A stretch of 64,000 nt of DNA from Aliikangiella sp965214955 (lineage in GTDB: Bacteria > Pseudomonadota > Gammaproteobacteria > Enterobacterales > Kangiellaceae), in the NCBI GenBank assembly GCA_965214955.1, contig CBDCCU010000009.1:558001-622000 (forward strand), read 5' to 3'. Shown in pieces: positions 44,797 to 53,905 of this stretch. The notes beneath the pieces were generated by a model that was given only the letters and a program-made list of their open reading frames with translations, did no database searches and was not told where the DNA came from. Made by a program: the position numbers and the translations under genes. How positions within the stretch are numbered: position 1 is the first letter of the stretch; every line of letters starts with the position of its first letter.

Positions 44797-44934
44797 TACG
44801 GTTAGCTAAAAAATTGATAATAACCTTTGTTTATCGATAGTTGCGGTTATAATACTTAGCAAATTGATACTCTGGCAAAAAAGCTAGCCATTTTAAGCGA
44901 TGCTTAAAACTGAATATTTAACTAGGAGACCTTT

Positions 44935-46257
44935 ATGTCATACGCAACAACGCTGAATGAAACACACGATCCAGCATTAACCAGCTGGGTTGATTCGGCA
45001 AACAATGAAAACTGTGATTTTCCCATTCAAAACCTACCTTTTGCTATTTTTAGAGTTGCCAATTCGCAAGAAGCTTTCCGTGGCGGTGTTGCAATTGGTG
45101 ATAGCGTTGTTGATTTAGCGGCAGTTTATGCAGCTAATATTTTTAACGGTGATGTACAAACTGCACTTAAAGCTTGTTGTAATGATGAACTCAACGATTT
45201 TATGGCTATGGGAAAAAATGCTTGGAGCGCTTTGCGACTAGCCCTTTCTCGCGGATTAAGAAGTGGTTCTGAGCATGAGACTAAACTGGCTGAATGCTTA
45301 GTGGATATGGACAAGATAGAATATAAACTGCCATGCCGCATTGGCGATTACACCGATTTTTACACCTCAATTTACCATGCAACCGCCGTGGGTAAATTAT
45401 TTAGACCTGACAACCCATTACTACCCAACTATAAGTGGGTTCCTATTGGGTATCATGGTCGTTCATCATCAATAGATGTTTCGGGGCAAACCTTTAAACG
45501 CCCAAGCGGACAACTTAAGCCGCCAACTGAGTCTGAGCCAACATTAGGCCCTTGTAAAAGACTTGATTATGAAATGGAAGTAGGCATTTATATTGGTGAA
45601 GGGAATGAGCTAGGTGAATCAATTGCACTTGATAATGCTGATGATCACGTATTTGGATTGTGCTTATTTAACGACTGGTCTGCACGCGATATTCAAGCGT
45701 GGGAATACCAACCATTAGGGCCATTTTTAGCCAAAAACTTTGCTTCAACGGTTTCACCTTGGATTGTAACCAACGAAGCGCTTGCTCCATTTAGAACCGC
45801 TTGGAGTAGAGATAGCAATGACCCTCAGCCAATGGATTATTTAAGCTCTCAAGATAATAGTGACAAAGGTAGTTTTGATATTAGCCTAGAGGTTCAACTA
45901 GAAACGCCTAAAATGCGCGAAGCCGGTGAGCCAGCAAGTCATTTATCATTGTCTAACTTTCGACATTCTTACTGGACTGTGGCGCAAATGGTTGCTCACC
46001 ATAGTGTTAATGGTTGTAACTTACAACCCGGTGATATGCTAGGCAGCGGCACTCAGTCGGGGCCAGAGCATGAAGAAGCGGGTTCTTTATTAGAGCTTTC
46101 GCGTGGCGGAAAAGAAGATATAAAGCTCGACAATGGTGAAGTTCGACGCTTTTTAGAAGATGGTGATGCGGTGATTATGCGCGGCTGGTGCAGTAAAGAC
46201 GGCGCAAAACGTATTGGTTTTGGTGAAGTTGTTTCAACCGTAATTGCTGCCGATTAA
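44935..46257 (+). CDS. fahA: Fumarylacetoacetase
   Basis: 440 aa, the length of two-domain FAH enzymes. The N-terminal SH3-like domain has FPIQNLPFAIFR and GVAIGDSVVDLAAV. The catalytic domain has DFYTSIYHATAVGKLFRP with the metal-binding Asp and base His near residues 137-144, YEMEVGIYIGEGNE near 214, and FNDWSARDIQAWEYQPLGPF near 241. It cleaves fumarylacetoacetate to fumarate and acetoacetate, the last step of tyrosine/homogentisate breakdown. No other tyrosine pathway gene is in the window. A ribosome site AGGAGA is 7 bp upstream and a terminator follows. Confidence 0.96.
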   Translation: MSYATTLNETHDPALTSWVDSANNENCDFPIQNLPFAIFRVANSQEAFRGGVAIGDSVVDLAAVYAANIFNGDVQTALKACCNDELNDFMAMGKNAWSALRLALSRGLRSGSEHETKLAECLVDMDKIEYKLPCRIGDYTDFYTSIYHATAVGKLFRPDNPLLPNYKWVPIGYHGRSSSIDVSGQTFKRPSGQLKPPTESEPTLGPCKRLDYEMEVGIYIGEGNELGESIALDNADDHVFGLCLFNDWSARDIQAWEYQPLGPFLAKNFASTVSPWIVTNEALAPFRTAWSRDSNDPQPMDYLSSQDNSDKGSFDISLEVQLETPKMREAGEPASHLSLSNFRHSYWTVAQMVAHHSVNGCNLQPGDMLGSGTQSGPEHEEAGSLLELSRGGKEDIKLDNGEVRRFLEDGDAVIMRGWCSKDGAKRIGFGEVVSTVIAAD

Positions 46258-46286
46258 TCACAACTTAAAAACGACCTACTTGAAGG

Positions 46287-46315
46287 GCGCTATTGCAGCG
46301 CCCTTTTCTTTTTAT
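46287..46315 (+). terminator. Rho-independent terminator after fahA
   Basis: GGGCGC (46287-46292), a 7-base loop, GCGCCC (46300-46305), then TTTTCTTTTT. Confidence 0.9.
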
Positions 46316-46421
46316 TACATCTGCTTACATTCCAAACTTGAGCTAAAAATAATGTATTGCTAATCTGATTTGTCATTCAATGTCACAATCTGTTCAACGT
46401 TTGAATTTAGGGGTTTAAAGT

Positions 46422-47747
46422 TTGACTGAAAAAATCAAAAAAACGCAAAATCCTATTCAAGCGGCGATCCAGTTTTTATCTCAAATAAAACCTCAAGAAA
46501 CTAAAGTAGTTAGTGTGTCATTTTTACTCGGTATGAGTTTAATGATTGCTTATTATTTATTGCGACCTGTTCGCGATGCTATGGCAAGTGATTGGAGTGA
46601 TGCTGAACTTAGCACCTTATGGACAATTAACTTTTTATTCAGTTTTGTGATCATTGCTATTTACGGATTCTTTGCTTCAAAAGTTTCTGTTAAAAAATTA
46701 GTGAGCGGCGTTTATATTTTTTTTACCCTCACTTTTTTTGTTTTTTACTGGGGCTCAAAATCATCCATAGAACTACAACTCATTGATAAAGCCTTTTATG
46801 TTTGGGTAAGCGTTTTTAGTCTTTTGCAAATGTCAGTTTTTTGGGGCTTTATGGCAGAAATTTATAGCAAAGAGCAATCGAAAAGATTATTTGGCATTAT
46901 CACTTGCGGAGCGAGCATTGGCGCAATGGTTGGCCCTTCGGTATTGCTCATATTTTCTGATCTTGGCTCGTATAATTTAATTTTAATGGCGTGTTTATTT
47001 TTACTTACTACCTTGCCTTTATTATCTTATTTAGGGCAAAGCTTAGCGGCTACAACTAGTAATAAAAATCGAAATGAAAAATCATCATTCGCTATTGGTG
47101 GTAGTAGTTTATCGGGATTTAAACAAGTGCTAACCAATCCTTTTTTGTTAGGCATTGGTTTATTTTTATTTTTTTATACTGGTATTAGTTCGTTTATTTA
47201 TTTTGAATTAAAAAATTTGATGGCTGAACTTAGCCGAGCTGAAAGAACCGAAGTTTGGGCAATGATTGATTTAGCCACAAACACTTTAACCATTTTAGCT
47301 GGGTTATTTTTAACCTCTCGTTTAGCTACTAAGTTGGGAATTGGAATGACATTAGCTTTAATCCCTTTAGTGGTTGTATTTGGAATGGTTTCAATTGCCG
47401 TTGCCCCAGTATTAACCCTTGTGGTGTTACTGCAAATTACTCGTCGTAGTGGTGGGTACGCAATCACTCGTCCCGCAAGAGAAATGTTGTTTACCTACGT
47501 TGATCAAGACACACGCTTTAAAGCTAAACAAGTGCTCGATGTAGTGGTTTATAGAGGTGGTGATGTGTTTTGGGGTTGGGGATTTACTTTTTTAACCGCA
47601 GCGCTCAGTTTGGGTGTTGTAGGTGTGGCTTTATTTGGTGCAGGTATAGCATTTATTTGGGCTTCAATTGGATTTTATTTAGGTAAAAAGGTTGAGCACT
47701 TTGATTTAACTGAACCTAAAAATAACGAACATAATAATAACCATTAA
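46422..47747 (+). CDS. NTT/MFS-like carrier (ATP:ADP antiporter-like family)
   Basis: 441 aa with about 12 spans. Motifs MIAYYLLRPVRDAMASDW, LSTLWTINFLFSFVIIAIYGFFASKV and MSVFWGFMAEIYSKEQSKRLFGIITCGASIGAMVGPSVLL match the family that includes NTP/NDP exchange transporters of obligate intracellular bacteria (COG3202) and their free-living relatives. Free-living members are probably general MFS-like transporters; nucleotide exchange should not be assumed. The C-terminal TRRSGGYAITRPAREMLFTYV is also characteristic. Confidence 0.82.
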   Translation: MTEKIKKTQNPIQAAIQFLSQIKPQETKVVSVSFLLGMSLMIAYYLLRPVRDAMASDWSDAELSTLWTINFLFSFVIIAIYGFFASKVSVKKLVSGVYIFFTLTFFVFYWGSKSSIELQLIDKAFYVWVSVFSLLQMSVFWGFMAEIYSKEQSKRLFGIITCGASIGAMVGPSVLLIFSDLGSYNLILMACLFLLTTLPLLSYLGQSLAATTSNKNRNEKSSFAIGGSSLSGFKQVLTNPFLLGIGLFLFFYTGISSFIYFELKNLMAELSRAERTEVWAMIDLATNTLTILAGLFLTSRLATKLGIGMTLALIPLVVVFGMVSIAVAPVLTLVVLLQITRRSGGYAITRPAREMLFTYVDQDTRFKAKQVLDVVVYRGGDVFWGWGFTFLTAALSLGVVGVALFGAGIAFIWASIGFYLGKKVEHFDLTEPKNNEHNNNH

Positions 47748-47792
47748 CAGGGAAAATCACATTAAACACAAAATTAAAAACGGTAGGAGAAA

Positions 47793-48902
47793 ATGATGAC
47801 TAATCGCCGAAATTTTATTAAAAATGCAACCCTCGCTGCGGTAGCAACAGGGCTGCCTTTATCAGGATTGTTAAATGCCGCTGAAAAAAAGCTGAATATT
47901 TTAGTTTTAGGCGGAACAGGTTTTTTAGGGCCACATACGGTTCGTGCCGCTTTAGCACAAGGGCATAATGTTACTTTGTTTAATCGCGGTAGAACAAACC
48001 CCAATTTATTTAAAGAGTTAGAAACCATTAAAGGTGATAGAAACACCGATGATATTAAAAAACTGGCAGGCAAAAAATTTGATGCCGTGATTGACACCTC
48101 GGCTTATTATCCTCGTTCGGTGAATATGGCAATGGAAGTATTAAAAGACAATATCGATCAGTATTTGTTTGTTTCTACCATTTCGGTTTATGCCAATTGG
48201 GGCAAAAAAGGCATGGATGAGTCAACCGCTGTGGGAACCATTGATGATCCAAAAACAGAAGAAGTCACAGGTACTTCCTATGGGCCACTAAAAGCCTTAT
48301 GCGAGCAAGCTGCGGAAAAACATATGCCAGGTAAAGTCTCGGTAATTCGCCCAGGACTTATTGTAGGGCCTGGTGACAAAACTGATAGATTTACTTATTG
48401 GCCCGCACGAGTTGCCAAAGGTGGTGATGTATTGGCGCCGGGTGATGGTAGTGATTTTATCCAATATATTGACGTGCGAGATTTAGGTGAATGGATGGTT
48501 TATTGTTTGGATCATAAAGTCACTGGGATCTATAACGCACAGTCTAATGGTGGTGATATTAAAATGAAGCAACTATTAGATAGCTGTGTGAAAAATATTA
48601 ACCCAAAAGCTAATTTAGTTTGGGTTCCAACCCCATTTTTGCAAGAGCATGAAGTGGCACCTTGGCAAGAAATGCCCGTTTGGATCCCTGCCGAAGGGGA
48701 TTATGCCGGAGCAGGCACAATGAGCTCTAAAAAAGCCTATAGTAACGGCTTAAAAGAGCGCTCAATTGATGTGGTGGTTAAAGATTGTTTCGACTGGTTT
48801 AAAACGCTACCTAAAGAAAGGCAAGCTAAACTTCGTGCTGGTATTAGCGCTGAAAAAGAAACCAAAGTATTGGCGGCTTGGAAAGCGAAACAAAAGTCTT
48901 AA
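47793..48902 (+). CDS. Tat-exported NAD-dependent epimerase/dehydratase-like protein
   Basis: 369 aa. The N-terminus TNRRNFIKNATLAAVATGLP is a twin-arginine signal (RRNFIK), so it is likely exported folded to the periplasm with its cofactor. Then comes an extended-SDR fold: ILVLGGTGFLGPHTVRAAL near residue 37 as the nucleotide loop, AVIDTSAYYPRSV, YLFVSTISVYAN, and SYGPLKALCE carrying Tyr and Lys of the active site. Related proteins are annotated as isoflavone reductase-like. The substrate is unknown. Two ATGs are adjacent at the start (47793, 47796). Confidence 0.85.
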   Translation: MMTNRRNFIKNATLAAVATGLPLSGLLNAAEKKLNILVLGGTGFLGPHTVRAALAQGHNVTLFNRGRTNPNLFKELETIKGDRNTDDIKKLAGKKFDAVIDTSAYYPRSVNMAMEVLKDNIDQYLFVSTISVYANWGKKGMDESTAVGTIDDPKTEEVTGTSYGPLKALCEQAAEKHMPGKVSVIRPGLIVGPGDKTDRFTYWPARVAKGGDVLAPGDGSDFIQYIDVRDLGEWMVYCLDHKVTGIYNAQSNGGDIKMKQLLDSCVKNINPKANLVWVPTPFLQEHEVAPWQEMPVWIPAEGDYAGAGTMSSKKAYSNGLKERSIDVVVKDCFDWFKTLPKERQAKLRAGISAEKETKVLAAWKAKQKS

Positions 48903-48911
48903 TTAAAAAAA

Positions 48912-49715
48912 GTGTTTGCTGTTGTGAAAGTTTTTAAACTGTTTAGAAAAATTATTAAATGGTATTTACTGATTGCCTTTAGCGCTTGCATGCTGGTGAG
49001 CTGTGCAATCAGTGATAAAAAAACAGCAGGCACTTTTGCCCCGCAAGCAGAAAAATTTAACGATGCCGTGGTTCAAGTTTATTCGGCTAGAACTTGGGGC
49101 GCTAAAAAAATTGTTTCGGTTCATACATGGATCAGTGTTAAAAACGCATTTGATGATGAATATACTTCGTATGAAATCATTGGCTGGCGGTTAAGACGCA
49201 CAGGTAGCGCTTTTGTAGAAAGACAGGGCAATCCCGATAGAGATTGGTGGGGCAACCACCCTCAATTACTGCTAGATATACGAGGCAGTAAAGCTCAATC
49301 CCTTATTCCAAAAATTCAGGCCGCAGTAAAAGCCTATCCTTTTAAAAATGAATACCAAGCTTGGCCTGGGCCTAATAGCAATACTTTTACTGCTTTTATT
49401 GGCAGAGAAGTGCCTGAGCTTGGGTTAGACTTGCCTTCAACAGCCATTGGTAAAGATTATCGCCCAATAACAGAGGTGGTTGGTTTGTCGTCGAGTGGAA
49501 CAGGTGTGCAAGCATCATTATGGGGATTACTCGGCATAGCCGTTGGTTTTGAAGAAGGTATAGAGTTTAATTTATTAGGTTTAAATATTGAACTTGATAT
49601 TTTTGATTTCGCTATTGAACTCCCAGGTGTTGGGCGCATTGGTGCTAGTGATGTTGATGAGTATGAACCAGAGGCTCAAAAAACTGGCACAAAGCAAATT
49701 TCACCTAAGCGATAG
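48912..49715 (+). CDS. DUF3750 family protein
   Basis: 267 aa. After a short hydrophobic leader with a possible lipobox (SACMLVSC) comes the DUF3750 domain: VVQVYSARTWGAKKIVSVHTW, FVERQGNPDRDWWGN, KNEYQAWPGPNSNTFTAFIGRE and PSTAIGKDYRP. The function of the family is unknown; conserved Asn, Thr and Phe in PNSNTFTAF suggest a catalytic or binding site. The start is GTG 48912 or GTG 48924; no clear ribosome site. It lies 9 bp after the Tat-exported protein gene, so the two may act together outside the cytoplasm. Confidence 0.85.
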   Translation: MFAVVKVFKLFRKIIKWYLLIAFSACMLVSCAISDKKTAGTFAPQAEKFNDAVVQVYSARTWGAKKIVSVHTWISVKNAFDDEYTSYEIIGWRLRRTGSAFVERQGNPDRDWWGNHPQLLLDIRGSKAQSLIPKIQAAVKAYPFKNEYQAWPGPNSNTFTAFIGREVPELGLDLPSTAIGKDYRPITEVVGLSSSGTGVQASLWGLLGIAVGFEEGIEFNLLGLNIELDIFDFAIELPGVGRIGASDVDEYEPEAQKTGTKQISPKR

Positions 49716-49731
49716 TATTTTTTAGCAAATG

Positions 49732-49833
49732 TGTCCTTAAAGAGACAATAAGTGATTCTAAAAGTGTCCTTATATTTGAAAAATGTCCTTATTTGAGCTA
49801 AAGTGACCTCATGTGCCCTAATCTTTGTCCTTA
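49732..49833. promoter_or_regulatory. Cluster of TGTCCTTA repeats upstream of the Fic-like gene
   Basis: TGTCCTTA occurs at 49732-49739, 49765-49772, 49784-49791 and 49826-49833, all in the same orientation, the last ending 5 bp before the start codon. The reverse complement TAAGGACA occurs twice inside the gene at 50048-50055 and 50090-50097. The cluster covers the whole promoter gap, and the gene's product starts with a winged helix, so autoregulation is likely. Confidence 0.65.
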
Positions 49834-49838
49834 TATAA

Positions 49839-51302
49839 ATGAGTCGCAATAATCGTATTAAGCAAGAAGCAGAGAAAATTTTTTCTGTTATTGCTGACTT
49901 AGAGTCTCCAGAAAGCTTGGGGGAAATAGCTGAACTTATCAAGTTTTCAATTAACAGGAAAACACTACAACGCAGGGTGAAATCACTGGTTGAAGAAGGT
50001 CTAATTAAAACCATTGGCACAAAACGAAATACTAAATACTATGCTAATAAGGACAAAACCGAAGTAAAATATGTCTCTAAATTTTCAGATAAGGACAATA
50101 ATGTTTATTTAAAAGTAGAAGAAAACAACAAAACAGAGCAAAAATATCAAAATGCTTACGCACCGCATGAGCATCCTATTTTTTCAAAAAACACACTCGC
50201 ATTACTGGCTTATTTAGAAACCCCATCATATGCAAGGCAAAAATCAAGTTACCAATTTAATTTAATTGAGCGATATATTCCTAACCAAACTCAATATGTA
50301 CCCAACAAAGTACGTGAAAAACTGACTGATGCAGGTAAAAGGCTCGACTTATCTTTAGCCGCAGGAACCTATGCTAAAAATATCAGCCAGCGGCTACTTA
50401 TTGATTTATCGTTTAACTCTAGTCGGTTAGAAGGTAATACCTATTCAAAGCTAGATACACAACGATTAATTGAGCAAGGTAACTCAGCTAAAGGAAAGGT
50501 ACAAACAGAAACGGTGATGATTATGAATCACAAAGAAGCGATTGAGTTTTTAATCGAAAATGGTGAAGAAATTGCTGCTAACCCTTTTACTATTCGTAAT
50601 ATCCATGCTTTGCTGTCACAAGATCTTCTCGCAAACCCAAGCGCCTGTGGCAACATTAGAAACATAGAAGTTGGTATTAGTAAATCGTCTTATATGCCGC
50701 TTAATAATAGACACAAGCTAGAAGAGTATTTTTTATTGGTTTTATTAAAAGCCGAAGCGATTAACGATCCATTTGAACAGAGCTTTTTCTTGTTGGTTCA
50801 TTTATCTTACTTGCAAGCCTTTGAAGATGTTAATAAACGAACTGCTCGACTAGCTTGTAATATTCCTTTTATACAACACAACTTATGCCCTTTAAGTTTT
50901 GTTGATGTTCCGCAAGATGACTACAATCGTTCTATGCTGTATTTTTATGAAACCAATCAAGTGGCACCTGCGCTCGAACTATTTGAATGGTCTTATTTAA
51001 GATCTTGCCAGCAATATAGTACGGTTAAAGAAAGTGTTGGAGAAATTGATAGCTATAGAATTTTACATCGCAACAGTCGAAAATTAGCTATGGGGCATAT
51101 TATTCGCAACAAACTCACAGGTAATTTGATTAACCCGTTTTTACAACAATATTGTATTGATAATAATATACCGACAGCAGAAAAATTTATTAGTATGACA
51201 ATTAATGATTTAAAGCAACTTCATTTAGGGGCAATTATTGGTTTAGGGATCACCGAAAAAGCATTTATTGAATGGAAAAACTTAATGGATGAAATAATAT
51301 AA
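49839..51302 (+). CDS. Fic-fold protein with N-terminal winged helix and no catalytic His
   Basis: 487 aa. Residues 1-70 look like a winged helix (SLGEIAELIKFSINRKTLQRRVKSLVEEGLIK written in two parts: SLGEIAELIKF and RKTLQRRVKSLVEEGLIK). The central Fic domain has the inhibitory motif SSRLEGN near residue 193 and the Fic loop LQAFEDVNKRTAR near residue 330. The canonical motif is HPFxDGNxR; here the catalytic His is Gln and the loop Gly is Val, a known variant group. AMPylation is therefore doubtful, and a regulatory or altered chemistry is more likely. There is no classical ribosome site. Confidence 0.85.
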   Translation: MSRNNRIKQEAEKIFSVIADLESPESLGEIAELIKFSINRKTLQRRVKSLVEEGLIKTIGTKRNTKYYANKDKTEVKYVSKFSDKDNNVYLKVEENNKTEQKYQNAYAPHEHPIFSKNTLALLAYLETPSYARQKSSYQFNLIERYIPNQTQYVPNKVREKLTDAGKRLDLSLAAGTYAKNISQRLLIDLSFNSSRLEGNTYSKLDTQRLIEQGNSAKGKVQTETVMIMNHKEAIEFLIENGEEIAANPFTIRNIHALLSQDLLANPSACGNIRNIEVGISKSSYMPLNNRHKLEEYFLLVLLKAEAINDPFEQSFFLLVHLSYLQAFEDVNKRTARLACNIPFIQHNLCPLSFVDVPQDDYNRSMLYFYETNQVAPALELFEWSYLRSCQQYSTVKESVGEIDSYRILHRNSRKLAMGHIIRNKLTGNLINPFLQQYCIDNNIPTAEKFISMTINDLKQLHLGAIIGLGITEKAFIEWKNLMDEII

Positions 51303-51361
51303 ATTTCTCTAATTATCATTGAATAAAAATAAAAACAAACCCTAATCAGGAGACATTAAAA

Positions 51362-51916
51362 ATGACCAGTTCAGCAGAAAAAGCCAAGCAAACCATGATT
51401 GACAATATGCCAGAAAAAACAGGTAAATCGCTTGATGAATGGTTTAAAGTGTTAGACAAAGAAAATTTTGAAAAGCATGGCGTAGGTGTAAAGTTTTTAA
51501 AAGAAGAACATGGTGTAACACATGGGTTTGCCAACACAATTGTTACACTTTTTAGAGAGCGAGGAAACGAGGCAGAAGATTTAGTTGCTTTACAATATAA
51601 AGGTAAAGAAACATTGCTACCCATGTATGAGGTGTTAATCGACATTGTAAAACAGTTTGGCTCAGATGTTACGATTACCCCTAAAAAAGCTACCGTCAGT
51701 GTTATAAGAAAGAGACAATTTGCACTAGTAAAGCCAGCAACAAAAACCAGAATTGACCTAGGGTTAAAACTAAAGGATATTGAAGTACAAGGCTGCTTAG
51801 AAAGTTCAGGACCATTTGGCTCTATGTGTACCCACAGAATTCAATTAAAAGCCGTCTCTGATATTAATGATGAAGTAAAAAAGTGGCTTTTAATGGCGTA
51901 TGAGCAATCAATATAA
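51362..51916 (+). CDS. DUF4287/DUF5655 domain protein
   Basis: 184 aa. The N-terminal DUF4287 part reads AKQTMIDNMPEKTGKSLDEW, then KEEHGVTHGFANTIVTLF. The C-terminal DUF5655 part reads QFGSDVTITPKKATVSVIRKRQFA and later RIDLGLKLKD. These are cytoplasmic domains of unknown function often found together; DUF5655 is sometimes seen with restriction or defence genes. GGAGA lies about 10 bp upstream of the ATG. It is convergent with rtcR (13 bp apart). Confidence 0.87.
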   Translation: MTSSAEKAKQTMIDNMPEKTGKSLDEWFKVLDKENFEKHGVGVKFLKEEHGVTHGFANTIVTLFRERGNEAEDLVALQYKGKETLLPMYEVLIDIVKQFGSDVTITPKKATVSVIRKRQFALVKPATKTRIDLGLKLKDIEVQGCLESSGPFGSMCTHRIQLKAVSDINDEVKKWLLMAYEQSI

Positions 51917-51929
51917 ATTAATTATGGGT

Positions 51930-53522
51930 TTACTGTTTTTTAATATCTGACCATTTTAATTGATAGCGGGCTAAATATTTTTGAAGTCTACTAGAATCAT
52001 TAACTTGCTGTTTGAGTTGACGACTTTTATCAAATAAATACCTTCCTGCCGCAGCCATACTAGGATGTTTTGAACAAATATTAATAACAAATATTAATTG
52101 CTCAATTTCAAAACGATCTAACTTATTTATGCTCTCTTCAGACAAATAGCCACGTAAAATTGATGGGGCTTTTTTATGTTGTGAATTCTCCCAGTTTTGA
52201 AGTAAGCGTTGAGATTCTTGTTTTACATCATTAGCACTTATTCTAGCTCCTTCAGCTAATGTGCACATCCTTAGTATTGCGGCATTTAAATCTCTAAAGT
52301 TACCTTCCCAACTGGCATTTTTTGCAAACTTTAGAAAAGCTTTGCGAGCTTCTTCGTTAAACTCAACACGCAAGTTTTCTTGTTTTTCAAAAAGTTTTAA
52401 TTCAAAATCAATATTAGGTTCAATATCTTCTCTCCTCTGAGCTAATCCTGGAAGTTGATAAGTCCAAAGGTTAATTCTAGCAAGTAGATCTTCTCTAAAC
52501 TTCCCCCGTGTCACTTCATATCGTAATTTCTTATTCGTTCCAGCAATCAGCTGAAAATCTGAATTAATTTCATTATCTGAACCAACTGGATAAAAGGTTT
52601 TAGTTTCAATTGCATGAAGTAACATGGCTTGCTCGTCGAGTCCTAACTCACCAATTTCATCTAGAAAGAGAACACCACCATCTGCATTCTTTAAAAAACC
52701 ATCTCGCTTATTTTGTGCACCTGTAAATGCCCCTTTGATATGGCCAAATAGTGCTGACATAGCATTATCGCCACGTAAAGTCGCACAATTAACAGAGATA
52801 AACTTACCAGCAACATTTTTACGCGCTTGTTTAAGGGAAAAGATCCTTTTTGCAAGTTGTGATTTTCCTGCTCCAGTAGGTCCTGTTAATAATATTGGAG
52901 CTTTTGAACGAATAGCAACTCTTTCGATTTGATCAATCATTTCATTAAATGCTTTATTTCGTGTTGCTATTCCACCTTTTAAAAAAACCGTCCCTTGTAA
53001 TTGTTTTTGTTTAAATCGAGCTGCGACTTTATCGTACTTACTTAAATTAAGATCGATGATTTGATAAGTGCCTACCGCTCTATTTTCACCCTTTGCTGGC
53101 GATGTTTGAATAAGTTTTCCAGGAAATATTTTACTCTCAGCTAATAAAAAACATACGATCTGCGCAATATGAGTACCAGTGGTTATGTGAAATAAATATT
53201 CATTTTTCTCAGAATTAAAAGCGTGTTTATCGCAAATATCAAATAATTTTGAGAATACTTCTTCTAGATCCCAAGGATTATCGAACTGTGTAATATGAGG
53301 AATAATTTTTGTGTTGGGAGAAATATCTTCGATATCAGCCGATACTTTGCTTGCAAGTCTAACTGCGTTTGGCTCGTGAATTAGGTGTAGCTCATCAATT
53401 GGTAGATCCGCTTGGTAGCATAAGCTAACATTAGGTCGCCATCTTTGCCACCGATCTCTTCTTCTACCAACAAAGTCCTTAACAGTTCCTAAAATACTAA
53501 AGGCAACTCTTTTGTTTTGCAT
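51930..53522 (-). CDS. rtcR: RNA-repair operon activator RtcR (sigma-54 dependent)
   Basis: 530 aa. The N-terminal ~185 residues (KRVAFSILGTVKDFVGRRRD, then YLFHITTGTHIAQIVCFLLAE) are the RtcR-specific domain, a CARF-like Rossmann fold; in enteric bacteria it responds to damaged RNA ends. The AAA+ domain has Walker A GPTGAGKSQLAKRIF (near 214), the sigma-54 contact loop GAFTGA (near 264), Walker B VLFLDEIGEL (near 283) and the arginine finger region FREDLLARINLW. A C-terminal DNA-binding region follows. It is divergent from the slipin-rlaP-rtcB unit, with a -24/-12 promoter in the gap, so it should activate that unit. Confidence 0.95.
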   Translation of the reverse strand: MQNKRVAFSILGTVKDFVGRRRDRWQRWRPNVSLCYQADLPIDELHLIHEPNAVRLASKVSADIEDISPNTKIIPHITQFDNPWDLEEVFSKLFDICDKHAFNSEKNEYLFHITTGTHIAQIVCFLLAESKIFPGKLIQTSPAKGENRAVGTYQIIDLNLSKYDKVAARFKQKQLQGTVFLKGGIATRNKAFNEMIDQIERVAIRSKAPILLTGPTGAGKSQLAKRIFSLKQARKNVAGKFISVNCATLRGDNAMSALFGHIKGAFTGAQNKRDGFLKNADGGVLFLDEIGELGLDEQAMLLHAIETKTFYPVGSDNEINSDFQLIAGTNKKLRYEVTRGKFREDLLARINLWTYQLPGLAQRREDIEPNIDFELKLFEKQENLRVEFNEEARKAFLKFAKNASWEGNFRDLNAAILRMCTLAEGARISANDVKQESQRLLQNWENSQHKKAPSILRGYLSEESINKLDRFEIEQLIFVINICSKHPSMAAAGRYLFDKSRQLKQQVNDSSRLQKYLARYQLKWSDIKKQ

Positions 53523-53683
53523 ATTGCATACTCAATTATATATCTAAAATTATATATAAATATAAAATAGGATACACTAAATTCTAATAGCTTTAAATGC
53601 TAGATCTTTTTATTAAGCTTAATGAAGATAAATATATTTTAAAAACAACGAGTTATGGGTTTTATTGTGTTTATTTAAAAAGC

Positions 53684-53699
53684 TGGCACATCCCTTGTA
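53684..53699 (+). promoter_or_regulatory. Sigma-54 (-24/-12) promoter
   Basis: TGGCACATCCCTTGTA matches the consensus TGGCAC-N5-TTGCW with T in place of C at the -12 element. The GG and GT pairs are separated by the required 10 bp. Transcription would start near 53710, before the tRNA-like elements and the slipin gene. The adjacent divergent rtcR encodes a sigma-54 activator, which strengthens the call. Confidence 0.85.
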
Positions 53700-53749
53700 A
53701 TAGTAAAAATGTATTTTAGTTGTTTGCGTGTGTTTCTAAATGACACTGC

Positions 53750-53830
53750 GGTACATTCGGTATTACCAACATGTATTCCACAATTAAATACACCAACTTG
53801 GAATGCGAAAGCTAGAGGTTCAAATCCTTA
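53750..53830 (+). ncRNA. Degenerate tRNA-like element 1
   Basis: A D-arm-like hairpin GGTA/TACC (53750-53753 with 53764-53767) has GG in its loop. An 8-bp stem GTATTCCA/TGGAATGC (53773-53780 with 53799-53806) follows with an 18-base loop in the anticodon-arm position. A T-arm with loop TTCAAAT (53819-53825) and a weak four-pair stem completes it. No acceptor stem can be formed convincingly and U8 is missing. It immediately precedes the two better cloverleaves, which is the main reason to call it tRNA-like. Confidence 0.4.
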
Positions 53831-53834
53831 CTTT

Positions 53835-53905
53835 ATTTTAGTAGCCAATTGGATAGGCAGCAGATTTAGGGTCTGTATAAGTAGGTTCGAATCCTACCTA
53901 AAGTA
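53835..53905 (+). tRNA. tRNA-like element 2 (anticodon-position UAG, no CCA)
   Basis: A complete 71-nt cloverleaf. Acceptor ATTTTAG (53835-53841) pairs with CTAAAGT (53898-53904), 7 pairs with one U-G. U8 and A9 are present. The D-stem is GCC/GGC with G18G19 in the loop. The anticodon stem GCAGA/TCTGT has the loop TTTAGGG, with U33 and UAG at 34-36. The variable loop has 4 nt, the T-stem GTAGG/CCTAC is perfect with loop TTCGAAT, and the discriminator is A905. UAG would read Leu CUA, but true tRNA-Leu has a long variable arm, and no CCA is encoded. So it is probably not a translational tRNA. Confidence 0.8.

Noticed and set aside
46422..47747. Carrier as a true ATP/ADP exchanger of an intracellular bacterium
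   Set aside because: Free-living bacteria also encode this family, and the other genes here show a chemotactic, regulated free-living lifestyle.
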